A stretch of 64,000 nt of DNA. Source: Reichenbachiella agarivorans (lineage in GTDB: Bacteria > Bacteroidota > Bacteroidia > Cytophagales > Cyclobacteriaceae). The notes below the pieces were generated by a model that was given only the letters and a program-made list of their open reading frames with translations, was not told the origin of the DNA and did no database searches. Position numbers and translations under genes: made by a program. Below, in pieces: positions 54,228-63,142 of the stretch (position 1 is the stretch's first letter; each line of letters opens with the position of its first letter). The stretch spans positions 4,371,501-4,435,500 of the forward strand of contig NZ_CP106679.1 of NCBI RefSeq assembly GCF_025502585.1, given 5' to 3'.

Positions 54228-57017
54228 CTAATTCTTCAGATAAATTATTTTTCCAGACTTAAACTTGCCAGCGTAGTAAACTCGATAGAGATACAGCCCA
54301 TCATCTAGTGGCACTCCCCCTGCATTCCTGCCATCCCAAACCACCGACACGGTTCCATCAAACTGCTCGTTATTGAGCAATGTCCGGATCAATTGTCCAG
54401 AGGGACTGAGAATCTCCACAACCACACGACCCTCTACTGGGATCTCCAGTTCGATTCTGACCTCATCCGCAAACGGATTGGGATAGGCATTGACCAACTG
54501 AAATTTTTCAACAGCGGTCTCTTGTGGCATCTTTTGCAGTTGGCCTTCTATATGAGTTACAAATACACCATTGCCATGCGTCGCTACGATCAGCTTGCCA
54601 TCCGATGGTCTGTAATCTGTCATTCTGATCAGTGAGTTTCCTATGGTTTCATCGGCTTCTTTCGTCCATATTGTCTCAGCGCCATTCAATTCAGTAGCAC
54701 TATATAACCCCACACTGGTAGAGATGAAATAAATAAAACTCCCATCTGCCATAGGTACAATTTGACTCCATCGGACACTAGGACCTCCTCCACTCCCATC
54801 AGGATTTTCCTCTAAGTTGCCACTGATATCCACGACAGTTTCGCCACCATCAGCTGTATAAAATAAACTCGGAAAATGATAATTAGAGTACGAGAAAATG
54901 ACACGATCTGCATTTGTCGGGTCTATGGCTACATTGGACACATATCCGCTGACTGACTGCCCCTCATCGTTGGTAATAGTTTGTTTGAATAGCTGGGTTG
55001 TTTGTGCACTGTCTGTATTGGCGTAGATTGTCTTGTGCACGGATCCAGAAGTCATCCCGAAGTAGAGTACATTGGCAGGGTAGGTTGATACTGCCAATGT
55101 AGATATGGCAAGTGTAAATTGCTTAGTACTGTTGACTTCACTCCAATTCACCGAAGTAGGTTGCTGTATTCCAGCGGGGATTTGAGATAAATTGTCATTG
55201 CGCCAGATGACATCTCCTCCTGCCATATACATCCTGTTGTAGTTGTTGGGATCTAAGACGAACGGATTGACAAACAAATAGCCTTCTCCTCCTACTGGGT
55301 CTACCTCAGCAAAGGAAACCAACTGATGTTCATCATTGAGTGAAAGGCGAAAGGTTGTCCCCTCTTGGAAAGAGGCATACCAAAAACGATCGTCTGGCGT
55401 GGTAGATACATACGACCCATCCCCTCCTAGCAACTCTATCCAAGGCGCAGTGGGGTTGCCAAGTATTTTGAGATAGGTACCATTGTCTTGCATCCCTCCT
55501 AGTGCTTTGAAGCTACCTTCCTGCTTGCTCAATGCGATCGTATAAAACTGCGAAGTGATAAATCCATCATTCCTTTCATCCCATTGTGGAAGAGTCGCCA
55601 TGTTGTTGGCAGTAAACCGCACACCGCCATCATTGGTGCTAAACATACTGTTGGGATCAGAAGGGAGGAAAACGATCTCGTGCTGATCAGGATGATGATT
55701 AGGGTACTTGGATGCGGTACCTGACTCAGGATCATACCCTCCTATCCATGCAGAATGATCGCTAGACCTAAAACCATCCGTTGATCGGTAGAGATTTGTC
55801 CCTCCGATGAAAACGATATTTTCATCGGAAGGATGTACCTTGACCAATAGATTGTAGGAATCCTGAGAATTGAGAGCTGGAAGCGTGTCATTCTTGCCTG
55901 GTAGATTCATCGAACGGTCAATCCATGTTTTGCCCTCACGTACTTTCAACGACAAGTCTATTCCATCAGTCAAAAAGTACAAGATGTCCTCATTGCTCGG
56001 TGCATAAGACATCACGGTACGGTTATAATTCAAATCAAAGTTGAAAGGCGTGATTTCTTCCCAAGCCACTTCTCCAGGCTCCAATACGAAAAAACCAGCA
56101 TGATCTTGCTTGTGTCCCAAGGCAGTGAAAGTACTGAGCGTTGCATAGATTTTTCCCGAAGGGGTCTTCATCAAGTTGGTATAAAAAGGCGCTCCAGAAT
56201 CATTCAAATCTTCGATGGGTGGATCGAGCGTATCAGGATGTAGCAAATCAGGGCCCAACACTACTTCCCAAGTGAGACCATCATCAGCTGACTTGACAAT
56301 ACACCCATAGAGCGCAGCGTAGATCACCCCCTGATCATCTACTACGATGCTCCATACATAGTTGAACGGGCTCTCAAAATCCGCTGGCCGACCGTTGGCA
56401 GTAGAAGGTATCACATCCCATGACAAACCACCATCGAGCGAACGGTAAATCCCATCACCACGATAGGGTGCACCCCCAGAGGTCGACGAATTGCCTCTCA
56501 GCTCTCCAGTACCATAGTACCAGACATGGTGAAATCCTGCTCGCTGATCCTGTGTCACACAAGTAGCATTGTTGAGTGTGGAAGGGTGACTGGTACGAGT
56601 CCAGTTGTTTCCTTTGTCCACAGAGCGATACATTCCTCCTGATACGCCACCAGCTATCAAGACATTTTCGTCATCCACATCCATGGCAAAAGCACGGGTT
56701 CTACCTCCTACATTATGAGGGCCACCCGATTCCCAATCCTGTGCCAGAGCTCGGGCGTTTGGTGCATAGCGCTGATTGAGAGCTCTCGCAAAGCTTACTT
56801 CTTGTTGATGGATCAATTCGGGTATGCGCTGTGTTGCAGGATCGACCAATTGCATGATCTCAAATTCTAATCTTTTGTTAGGATTCTCTTTGGTCCCAAT
56901 CGCGCTAGGCGCATCGGCAATGCGTGAAATCTCTCGCGATGCAGGTTGTTCGCAAGCAGACAACCATGCGATACTGGTTATAAGTATGACAAAGGATTTT
57001 AGTAGGTGATTAATCAT
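54228..57017 (-). CDS. BNR/sortilin-like repeat lipoprotein with T9SS sorting domain
   Basis: 929 aa from the ATG at 57017. Lipoprotein signal with cysteine 22 (WLSAC-E). Several Asp-box (BNR) motifs SxDxGxxW are visible (SVDKGNNW, SLDGGLSW, SADDGLTW) in beta-propeller repeats (about 90-800), as in sialidase-like or VPS10/sortilin folds. The last 85 residues form a C-terminal domain (NAYPNPFADEVRIELEIPV, later GVPLDDGLYLYRVYY) typical of type IX sorting or FlgD-like folds. A lipobox plus a T9SS-like CTD is unusual. Active sialidase residues were not found. Confidence 0.8.
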   Translation of the reverse strand: MINHLLKSFVILITSIAWLSACEQPASREISRIADAPSAIGTKENPNKRLEFEIMQLVDPATQRIPELIHQQEVSFARALNQRYAPNARALAQDWESGGPHNVGGRTRAFAMDVDDENVLIAGGVSGGMYRSVDKGNNWTRTSHPSTLNNATCVTQDQRAGFHHVWYYGTGELRGNSSTSGGAPYRGDGIYRSLDGGLSWDVIPSTANGRPADFESPFNYVWSIVVDDQGVIYAALYGCIVKSADDGLTWEVVLGPDLLHPDTLDPPIEDLNDSGAPFYTNLMKTPSGKIYATLSTFTALGHKQDHAGFFVLEPGEVAWEEITPFNFDLNYNRTVMSYAPSNEDILYFLTDGIDLSLKVREGKTWIDRSMNLPGKNDTLPALNSQDSYNLLVKVHPSDENIVFIGGTNLYRSTDGFRSSDHSAWIGGYDPESGTASKYPNHHPDQHEIVFLPSDPNSMFSTNDGGVRFTANNMATLPQWDERNDGFITSQFYTIALSKQEGSFKALGGMQDNGTYLKILGNPTAPWIELLGGDGSYVSTTPDDRFWYASFQEGTTFRLSLNDEHQLVSFAEVDPVGGEGYLFVNPFVLDPNNYNRMYMAGGDVIWRNDNLSQIPAGIQQPTSVNWSEVNSTKQFTLAISTLAVSTYPANVLYFGMTSGSVHKTIYANTDSAQTTQLFKQTITNDEGQSVSGYVSNVAIDPTNADRVIFSYSNYHFPSLFYTADGGETVVDISGNLEENPDGSGGGPSVRWSQIVPMADGSFIYFISTSVGLYSATELNGAETIWTKEADETIGNSLIRMTDYRPSDGKLIVATHGNGVFVTHIEGQLQKMPQETAVEKFQLVNAYPNPFADEVRIELEIPVEGRVVVEILSPSGQLIRTLLNNEQFDGTVSVVWDGRNAGGVPLDDGLYLYRVYYAGKFKSGKIIYLKN

Positions 57018-57176
57018 TGGCAGCAATTTGATTCTATCGCTCAATTTTTGAGCTTGGGCAAATTAATAAAAGCTAGTGAATCGATCAGGTTCTCAACAAG
57101 GCAATAAAGCATTTTTTAAGTTACATTACTTGTTGTAATTTTAAGCCCAAATAGTACAATCTACTTCTGAGAAGAT

Positions 57177-58112
57177 ATGAATAGTCGCAACTTTATCTGG
57201 TATGCCATCCCCATGATGTTATTTTTAGCTTTGATGTGGTTGTTTGAACCATGGTTTTATCAACGCTATGTAGTCAGTGATGACATTGAAGACATCAAAA
57301 AAAGAAATTTCGTTATCGTAGGTCACAAAGGAGCTTCTGGTGTAGCCCCAGAAAACACGCTTGCGGCTTTCCAAAAGGCAATCGACATGGGGGCCGACAT
57401 GGTAGAGATCGATGTGCACTACACCAAAGATGGTGAAGTGGTAGTATTCCACGATGAAGACGTAGATCGTACTACCAACGGCACTGGAAAAGTCCACAAA
57501 TTCACCCTTGCAGAACTCAAGGAACTCGACGCAGGATCATGGTTTGGCGATCATGAACAATACCGAGGTGAAAAAATCCCCACTTTGGCAGAAACACTTG
57601 ATTTGATCCACGGCAAGGTAGAATGTGTGATTGACATCAAATCCAAAGGACACGAATACTATGATGGCTTTGCAGAAAGAGTCGTAGAAATCATCAATGA
57701 AAAAGGTGCAAAAGATTGGACTGTCGTACAAGCATATGACGAGAGCTATCTCGAAGAAGCCCTCGAAACTGACTCTACCATCCGTATGAAAAAAATCATG
57801 ATGGGTGAAGACGAGACGCACCTCTTGGCCTTTTATATCAACGCCAAGACTTTTACCGATCACCGTGGCAAACATGAGTTTTTTGGCACACTCAATCCTC
57901 ATTTTACCTCGCTATCACAGCGCAGGTTGTTTAGATTCAAGGCACGTGGATACAAAGTATTCACCTATGTAGTCAACGAACGTGATGATATGATCAAAAT
58001 GCTCAACATGGGGGTAGATGGCATCATCACTGATTTCCCTGACCGAATGGTAGAGATCCGCAAGGAACTAGAGGCCATAGACAGAGAAAAAGCAGCAGAA
58101 GAGGAGGGCTAA
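57177..58112 (+). CDS. Glycerophosphodiester phosphodiesterase
   Basis: 311 aa with an N-terminal membrane helix (about 6-24). GDPD catalytic pattern: VIVGHKGASGVAPENTL (His, Arg/Lys), DMVEIDVHYTKDGEVVVFHDE (Glu, Asp, His) and the C-terminal GVDGIITDFPD. It hydrolyses glycerophosphodiesters to glycerol-3-phosphate and an alcohol. The usual RH of GHRG is K here (GHKG), seen in some relatives. Followed after 4 nt by a small membrane protein (TTG start). Confidence 0.92.
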   Translation: MNSRNFIWYAIPMMLFLALMWLFEPWFYQRYVVSDDIEDIKKRNFVIVGHKGASGVAPENTLAAFQKAIDMGADMVEIDVHYTKDGEVVVFHDEDVDRTTNGTGKVHKFTLAELKELDAGSWFGDHEQYRGEKIPTLAETLDLIHGKVECVIDIKSKGHEYYDGFAERVVEIINEKGAKDWTVVQAYDESYLEEALETDSTIRMKKIMMGEDETHLLAFYINAKTFTDHRGKHEFFGTLNPHFTSLSQRRLFRFKARGYKVFTYVVNERDDMIKMLNMGVDGIITDFPDRMVEIRKELEAIDREKAAEEEG

Positions 58113-58116
58113 ACAT

Positions 58117-58617
58117 TTGGCGATTCGATTCAAAAACGGTGAGGAGTACTACAACAAGATTTACACCCTGTTCAATCTCAGTGTAGCAGTGACTTTGCTG
58201 CCATTTGGTTATTTGGTATTAGAAAAGCACAGTGGATCGTTGGTCAGTATGCCTTTGGATTCTTGGTTGCTGTGGAGTATATCTTTGCCCTCGCTGGCAG
58301 CACTTGGCTACTTGGTATATTGGTCTCACCAATCCTTCATCGCAGACAAAGCATCTGCCAAGACCCAACCCAATCTCAGAGCTAAGCTTCAGGCATTTCA
58401 CACGTTACTATTGAAGCGATTCCTTACCTACACAGGCATCAGTGGTGCTTGTACGCTACTGCTATTCATCACAGGCAGTGGTTTGTTTATCATGGCTTAT
58501 GTGGTCACCATGATCTTGCTCTCACTGAGCAGACCTACGCTCAACTTGATCATCGAAGCACTCGATCTCGCCGAAGAAGAGGAAAAGATACTTATAGACA
58601 AATTGGATATACAATGA
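58117..58617 (+). CDS. Four-helix membrane protein of unknown function, co-transcribed with GDPD
   Basis: 166 aa, TTG start at 58117. Helices at about 18-33, 45-66, 99-120 and 125-145, a basic loop after helix 2 (TQPNLRAKLQAF) and a charged tail (EEEEKILIDKLDIQ). It lines up by eye with the protein at 18232-18708 over the last 90 residues. Stop is followed by a heptamer tract (58624-58651). Confidence 0.7.
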   Translation: MAIRFKNGEEYYNKIYTLFNLSVAVTLLPFGYLVLEKHSGSLVSMPLDSWLLWSISLPSLAALGYLVYWSHQSFIADKASAKTQPNLRAKLQAFHTLLLKRFLTYTGISGACTLLLFITGSGLFIMAYVVTMILLSLSRPTLNLIIEALDLAEEEEKILIDKLDIQ

Positions 58618-58623
58618 ATATCC

Positions 58624-58651
58624 ATGATCGATGATCGATAGACCATCGATG
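58624..58651. repeat. Seven-base-phased ATGATCG tract
   Basis: Units ATGATCG, ATGATCG, ATAGACC, ATCGATG, shortly after the membrane-protein stop. Confidence 0.6.
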
Positions 58652-58914
58652 AAAACAAGTAGCTAGCTTTGTCAAATATAAGTCCATGCATCACAGTCGA
58701 TGGATCATTGAAGAGGACAGATATTTGGATATACACACTTGTTTCAAGGTAGCCAAATCCATAACCCAATTTGTACTAATCCAAGGTGTAGAGCAGGTGA
58801 CTTCAGAATTTACCCCCTTCTACTTCACGATGATCCTTTCAGTTCAAATTGGACTGATGAGTATTGACAAAAACCACGCATATGAGTCGTATAGCGCCTT
58901 TTTAATCCCTTTTT

Positions 58915-58992
58915 CAAACACCTGTGTTTGATCGATGAATCACCTGTGTTTGGTCGTCCAAACACCTGTGTTCAGACGACCAAACACAGGTG
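58915..58992. repeat. Cluster of four CACCTGTGTTTG copies with a 17-bp inverted repeat
   Basis: Copies begin at about 58915, 58941 and 58963, with one inverted at 58976-58992. The arm 58941-58957 is perfectly complementary to 58976-58992 around an 18-nt loop that itself holds a copy. Confidence 0.8.
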
Positions 58993-59261
58993 TTCATTTG
59001 AAGCAAGACGTGACATGCTTTGTTTCATCTACTTTTCGACCTTAAACCTGAGCCTTTTTCCCTCAGAAACACCTACTCATTCACCTCGCTATATTTGTAC
59101 TATTCAAATAATTTGATTCTCATTACACGGGAGAGTAGGCTCATAATGTAATAGGAGACCTAACTATTCAGACAGACCGGAATCCAGCCAACAATAACTT
59201 TAATCATATAGATCCATCCTACCGTCGGCATGACAAGACCTTAACTAAACGGCATTGAACC

Positions 59262-59304
59262 ATGGACTATCGACCATAGACTATCGTCTATTAAACCATT
59301 GACT
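59262..59304. repeat. Seven-base-phased ATnGACn tract upstream of fabF
   Basis: ATGGACT, ATCGACC, ATAGACT, ATCGTCT, ATTAAACC (8), ATTGACT. The last unit also contains the -33 match of the fabF promoter. Confidence 0.6.
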
Positions 59305-59329
59305 GATATCAAAAGTGTCACTATGTTTG
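59298..59329 (+). promoter_or_regulatory. fabF promoter (-33 ATTG, -7 TATGTTTG)
   Basis: ATTG at 59298-59301 and TATGTTTG at 59322-59329 with 20-nt spacing, 54 nt before the ATG. It matches the Bacteroidota sigma-ABfr consensus. Confidence 0.55.
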
Positions 59330-59383
59330 CGCCTTCGTTTTTTTTAAAAGAAGCAGTATCTATAGATCATAATTCATCAAAGC

Positions 59384-60634
59384 ATGTCAGAGAGAAGAGT
59401 AGTTGTAACAGGTATGGGAGCCATCACTCCTATCGGAAATGATGTCAAAACCTTTTGGGACAATGCCGTCAAAGGCGTAAGTGGCGCATGCCGAATCACC
59501 CATTTCAATCCCGAAAAATTCAAAACCCAATTCGCTTGTGAGGTCAAAGGCTTTGACCCTACGCTCCGACTCGACCGCAACGAAATCAAACGAACCGACC
59601 TCTACTCACAATATGGTATGGATGCGGCGGTTCAGGCCATCGAAGATTCTGGGTTTGATTTTCAATCCATGGATCCGTTTGACATAGGTGTGATATGGGG
59701 AACGGGTCAAGGTGGTCTAGAGACGCTGGAGAAAGAAGTTCAGAATTATACAGCCAATGGGTTCGAGCCTCGTTTCAATCCCTTCCTCATCCCCAAAATG
59801 CTCGGCAACATGGCTGGCGGAATGATTGCTCTCAAGTATGGTTTCATGGGCATCAATTTCTCTACCGTATCTGCCTGTGCGACCTCCAACACCTCGATCA
59901 TGGACGCCATGAACTACATCAAACTTGGCAAGGCAAAGATCATCATCACAGGAGGATCAGAAGCTCCTATCACTGAAGCATCCATTGGGGGCTTCAGCGC
60001 TATGAAGGCACTCTCTACTCGCAACGACTCCCCCGAAACTGCATCAAGACCCTACGATCCAGATCGTGATGGTTTCGTCATGGGTGAAGGTGGCGGCGCA
60101 CTTGTACTCGAAGAATACGAACATGCCAAGGCCCGTGGTGCCCAGATCTATGCAGAGCTCGTCGGATCATCTATGACCAATGATGCCTACCACATGACTG
60201 CTACGCACCCAGAAGGACTAGGTGCCTACCAAGCCATGAAGCTGGCGCTGGACGAAGGAAAGATCAATCCTTCGGATGTAGACTACATCAACACCCACTC
60301 TACCTCTACTCCTGTAGGTGACATCAGCGAGCCACAGGCGATCCGTCGATTGATGGATGGCAAAGACAACAGAGCCTCTATCAGTGGGACCAAGTCTATG
60401 ACTGGACACTTGCTAGGGGCAGCAGGAGTGGTAGAAGCGATCCTCTCCATCCAAAGCATCCGTCACAATGTGATCCCTCCTACGATCAACACCGAATCAA
60501 TCGATCCTGCTATCGGGGATGACCTGAATATCGTGATCAAAGAGGCCAAAGAAAAAGAAGTGAAGATTGCCATGAGTAACACCTTCGGATTTGGAGGACA
60601 CAATGGTATCGCTGTATTCAAGGCCTTTAGCTAA
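59384..60634 (+). CDS. fabF: Beta-ketoacyl-ACP synthase II
   Basis: 416 aa, standard length. Elongates fatty acids by decarboxylative condensation with malonyl-ACP. Catalytic residues: C165 in VSACATSNTS, H305 in NTHSTSTPVGD, K337 and H342 in TKSMTGHLLGAAG; the oxyanion GFGGHNG end is present. Monocistronic here: acpP is not next to it, unlike many genomes, so this may be a second FabF-type enzyme. It has its own promoter (59298-59329). Confidence 0.95.
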   Translation: MSERRVVVTGMGAITPIGNDVKTFWDNAVKGVSGACRITHFNPEKFKTQFACEVKGFDPTLRLDRNEIKRTDLYSQYGMDAAVQAIEDSGFDFQSMDPFDIGVIWGTGQGGLETLEKEVQNYTANGFEPRFNPFLIPKMLGNMAGGMIALKYGFMGINFSTVSACATSNTSIMDAMNYIKLGKAKIIITGGSEAPITEASIGGFSAMKALSTRNDSPETASRPYDPDRDGFVMGEGGGALVLEEYEHAKARGAQIYAELVGSSMTNDAYHMTATHPEGLGAYQAMKLALDEGKINPSDVDYINTHSTSTPVGDISEPQAIRRLMDGKDNRASISGTKSMTGHLLGAAGVVEAILSIQSIRHNVIPPTINTESIDPAIGDDLNIVIKEAKEKEVKIAMSNTFGFGGHNGIAVFKAFS

Positions 60635-60659
60635 AAAAGTGCTTTCTATTTTGCACTTG

Positions 60660-60698
60660 TAGCCCGTCGTACTCACCGAGAAGGAGCACAACGGGCTA
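60660..60698. terminator. Hairpin after fabF
   Basis: TAGCCCGT (60660-60667) with ACGGGCTA (60691-60698), perfect 8-bp stem, 23-nt loop, then TTTC; a small AAGTGC/GCACTT hairpin precedes it. It is a likely but weak terminator. Confidence 0.4.
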
Positions 60699-60770
60699 TT
60701 TCACTATATCTTTCCTTGCATTCGTTCGTAAAAGTATAGCAGTACATTTTTTTCATTAAAAACAACCGCT

Positions 60771-61571
60771 ATGAAATCCACCATGCAAAACTTTGCAATA
60801 GCCGCAGCTATTGCTACAGCAACAATATCCTGTGACATGAGCAAAAAAGAAGCGACCTCAACTCATGAACTCACAGAAAAAATCGAAGTAGAACAACCCA
60901 TCACACTGACCCAAGCTCCTCCGTCCATTGAATTTCCAGACGCTTTGCTTTCCAAGAAAGATGTGAAAATCACCAAACAAGACACCAGTTACTTGGTAGA
61001 TTATAGTTTCGATGTGCAAAACTTTGAACTCGGATCACAAACCACAGGTGCTGCCAACAGAGGTATTGCCAACTCGGACAAGGGACAGCATATTCACTTC
61101 ATCGTCAACGACGGCCCCTATTCGGCACACTATGTGCCTGGTGCAGCTGACAGTCTCAAAGCTGGCAACTATGTAGTCTTGGCCTTTCTATCCAGATCCT
61201 ATCACGAGAGTGTCAAGGACGAAAACGCCTATCATGTAGAAAATCTCAAGGTAGGTGATGTCGAAACGGAGGCTGTCGATCTGGATGCTCCCCATCTTTT
61301 TTACAGCAGACCCAAGGGCACCTACTCAGGTACTGACACCAAGAAGTTGATGCTGGATTTTTACCTGATCAACACCGAATTGTCACCTACTGGCAACAAA
61401 GTCAAAGCCACAATCAATGGCGCGGAATTTATGATAGACCAATGGGCTCCCTACTACATAGAAGGACTCGACAAGGGTGAGGTAACTATATCTCTCGAAC
61501 TAATAGATGCCACAGGTCAGAAAATAGAAGGACCTTTCAATAGCGTCACACGGACTGTCACGCTAAAATAG
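60771..61571 (+). CDS. Lipoprotein of unknown function with a histidine-rich beta domain
   Basis: 266 aa; lipoprotein signal with cysteine 21 (ATISC-D). The mature part contains GQHIHFIVNDGPYSAHYVPGA, which by histidine spacing resembles the DUF4399-like phosphopeptide-associated proteins, and a long beta-rich C-terminal part (TKKLMLDFYLINTELSPTG, WAPYYIEGLDKGEVTISLEL). The function is unknown; metal binding is possible. Followed by a terminator (61585-61625). Confidence 0.7.
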   Translation: MKSTMQNFAIAAAIATATISCDMSKKEATSTHELTEKIEVEQPITLTQAPPSIEFPDALLSKKDVKITKQDTSYLVDYSFDVQNFELGSQTTGAANRGIANSDKGQHIHFIVNDGPYSAHYVPGAADSLKAGNYVVLAFLSRSYHESVKDENAYHVENLKVGDVETEAVDLDAPHLFYSRPKGTYSGTDTKKLMLDFYLINTELSPTGNKVKATINGAEFMIDQWAPYYIEGLDKGEVTISLELIDATGQKIEGPFNSVTRTVTLK

Positions 61572-61584
61572 GCCTAGCGATCAA

Positions 61585-61625
61585 AAAAAGTGCAGCCCAA
61601 AAAGTCTTTTGAGCTGCACTTTCCA
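61585..61625. terminator. Terminator between the lipoprotein and the ThuA gene
   Basis: Perfect 10-bp stem AAAGTGCAGC (61587-61596) with GCTGCACTTT (61613-61622), preceded by A7; sits between convergent genes and can serve both. Confidence 0.75.
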
Positions 61626-61686
61626 ATTACACTTCTATCCTATTGCCATTCTTCTCGCATGAGCCATCCCACATAGCGATCAGCGA

Positions 61687-62490
61687 TCAACGTTTGACAT
61701 TTTTCTTTTTGCCAGCAGGTTCCTCTACTGCCATGATGCCTTTGCCAGTAGCAGCGTAGAATACTCCGCCATAAATATGCTCTAAGAACAATGGGTCAGA
61801 ATAAGTTTTGGGCAAGTGCCCCAAGGCTGTATAAAATGCACGACCACCATCAAACTCGTGGTACCAAGAGATCGGATGAAAATCTGGCATTCCCTCAGAT
61901 TTGTTATCTTTCCATTCCACCTTAGCGTTATAGGTAGACTCATCCACAGACACGAGGTATTTGAGACCCTCTACCTTCTCTTCACCAAACTCGTACCACT
62001 CATCTGTCCACCATCGTACATCTGGCATCAGTTGCATCCCAGGAAAGTTACGATCCTCTACTTTGATTAGTGCCGTCTGATTGGCTGGATGAATTTTAAA
62101 CATTCTTCCGACCAATTGCGTGTACCACGACCACTCATACTCGGTATCGGATGCAGAATGAATCCCCACATAGCCCTTACCTGATTGGATGAATTTCTCA
62201 AAGGCTGCTTGCTGTTCGTCATTGAGTACATCTCCAGTAGTATTGAGAAAAATAACCACATCGTACTTGGCCAATGCCTTTTCGTTGAACACCATGCGTT
62301 CGTTTTCTGTCCAATACAGACTAAAATCATGTCGATCCGCTAGCCAGCGCATCGCGGTGACACCTTCATGAATGGACTCATGGTGCCAACCTACTGTTTT
62401 GGTAAAAAGCAACGCCTTGAACTGCTGTGCAGTACTCGCAAAAGCCATCAAACAACTGAGTGCCGACAGGAACAATGTTTTTCTAATCAT
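61687..62490 (-). CDS. ThuA domain-containing exported protein
   Basis: 267 aa; signal peptide (1-22, ASTAQ). A class-I glutamine-amidotransferase-like fold: KALLFTKTVGWHHESI near the start, YDVVIFLNTTGDVLNDEQQ, GKGYVGIHSASDTEYEW and GHLPKTYSD. It matches ThuA-like proteins, which are often involved in sugar metabolism, but the glutaminase cysteine is not conserved (serine in GIHSASD). Role unknown. Confidence 0.88.
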   Translation of the reverse strand: MIRKTLFLSALSCLMAFASTAQQFKALLFTKTVGWHHESIHEGVTAMRWLADRHDFSLYWTENERMVFNEKALAKYDVVIFLNTTGDVLNDEQQAAFEKFIQSGKGYVGIHSASDTEYEWSWYTQLVGRMFKIHPANQTALIKVEDRNFPGMQLMPDVRWWTDEWYEFGEEKVEGLKYLVSVDESTYNAKVEWKDNKSEGMPDFHPISWYHEFDGGRAFYTALGHLPKTYSDPLFLEHIYGGVFYAATGKGIMAVEEPAGKKKNVKR

Positions 62491-62702
62491 AATTATGGTC
62501 TTTCAATTTGAATGCTATTCGACCCTAATGTCGAATTTTATAAAGGCAAAATAAATAAAAATATCAAGCCTGCTTCACCCAAACTTCTTTAATAATGATG
62601 TGTGGTCGATATCAATCAACTAGGTCACAATTCTATTGCGACTCTATCTTTTGGTATTTATGAGCAACATAATTGCGTCCGATCGATACCAATAGAGGCT
62701 TA

Positions 62703-62993
62703 TTATCTAAGGGGATCCGAAGGTAATTGATCATCTGCTATATTAGGTTTAAATCCACTTCTTGATCTAACATAAATCTTAGAATTCCCAGTTTCAGTAT
62801 CCCAAACTATTACTCTTAATGCATCACTATGTACTGCACACATCATGTATTTCCCTATTTTATTTGTTTGTTGTTGTTCAAACAATTCAGGAGTCGGTTC
62901 AGCATTTAAAGAGATAACTGAAAATACAAAAAGACTGGCAGCAACTATTACCATTGATATACCAGTACATACATTTAAAAATTGATTCTTCAT
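62703..62993 (-). CDS. Small exported protein of unknown function
   Basis: 96 aa with an N-terminal hydrophobic signal (about 9-31, VSFSVISLNA). The mature part is short, with AVHSDALRVIVWDTETGNSK, and no family I recognise. It lies alone between two longer genes. Confidence 0.5.
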   Translation of the reverse strand: MKNQFLNVCTGISMVIVAASLFVFSVISLNAEPTPELFEQQQTNKIGKYMMCAVHSDALRVIVWDTETGNSKIYVRSRSGFKPNIADDQLPSDPLR

Positions 62994-63142
62994 GGTTTTT
63001 ATATTTAGGGTTTAAAGCATGGATTCATAAACAGACATCAGTTTGAAGTTATTAAAACTCAGCTAAACAAACCATGTCGGAGACCTGACCGTCTGGCAGA
63101 CACTCCTGATCATCCAAAGTTTCAAGTAAAAAAAAATTGACC

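Larger units (their letters stand above)
58618..59321. other. Gene-free island with heptamer tracts and CACCTGTGTTTG inverted repeats
   Basis: Contains two heptamer tracts (58624-58651 and 59262-59304) and a cluster of the word ACACCTGTGTTTG (58915-58992). Short frames on both strands lack signals or known similarity. No RNA gene was recognised. Confidence 0.6.

Noticed and set aside
58686-58931. 81-codon plus-strand frame in the 58.6-59.4 kb island
   Set aside because: No signal, no repeats, no recognisable similarity; ends within the repeat cluster. Treated as non-coding.
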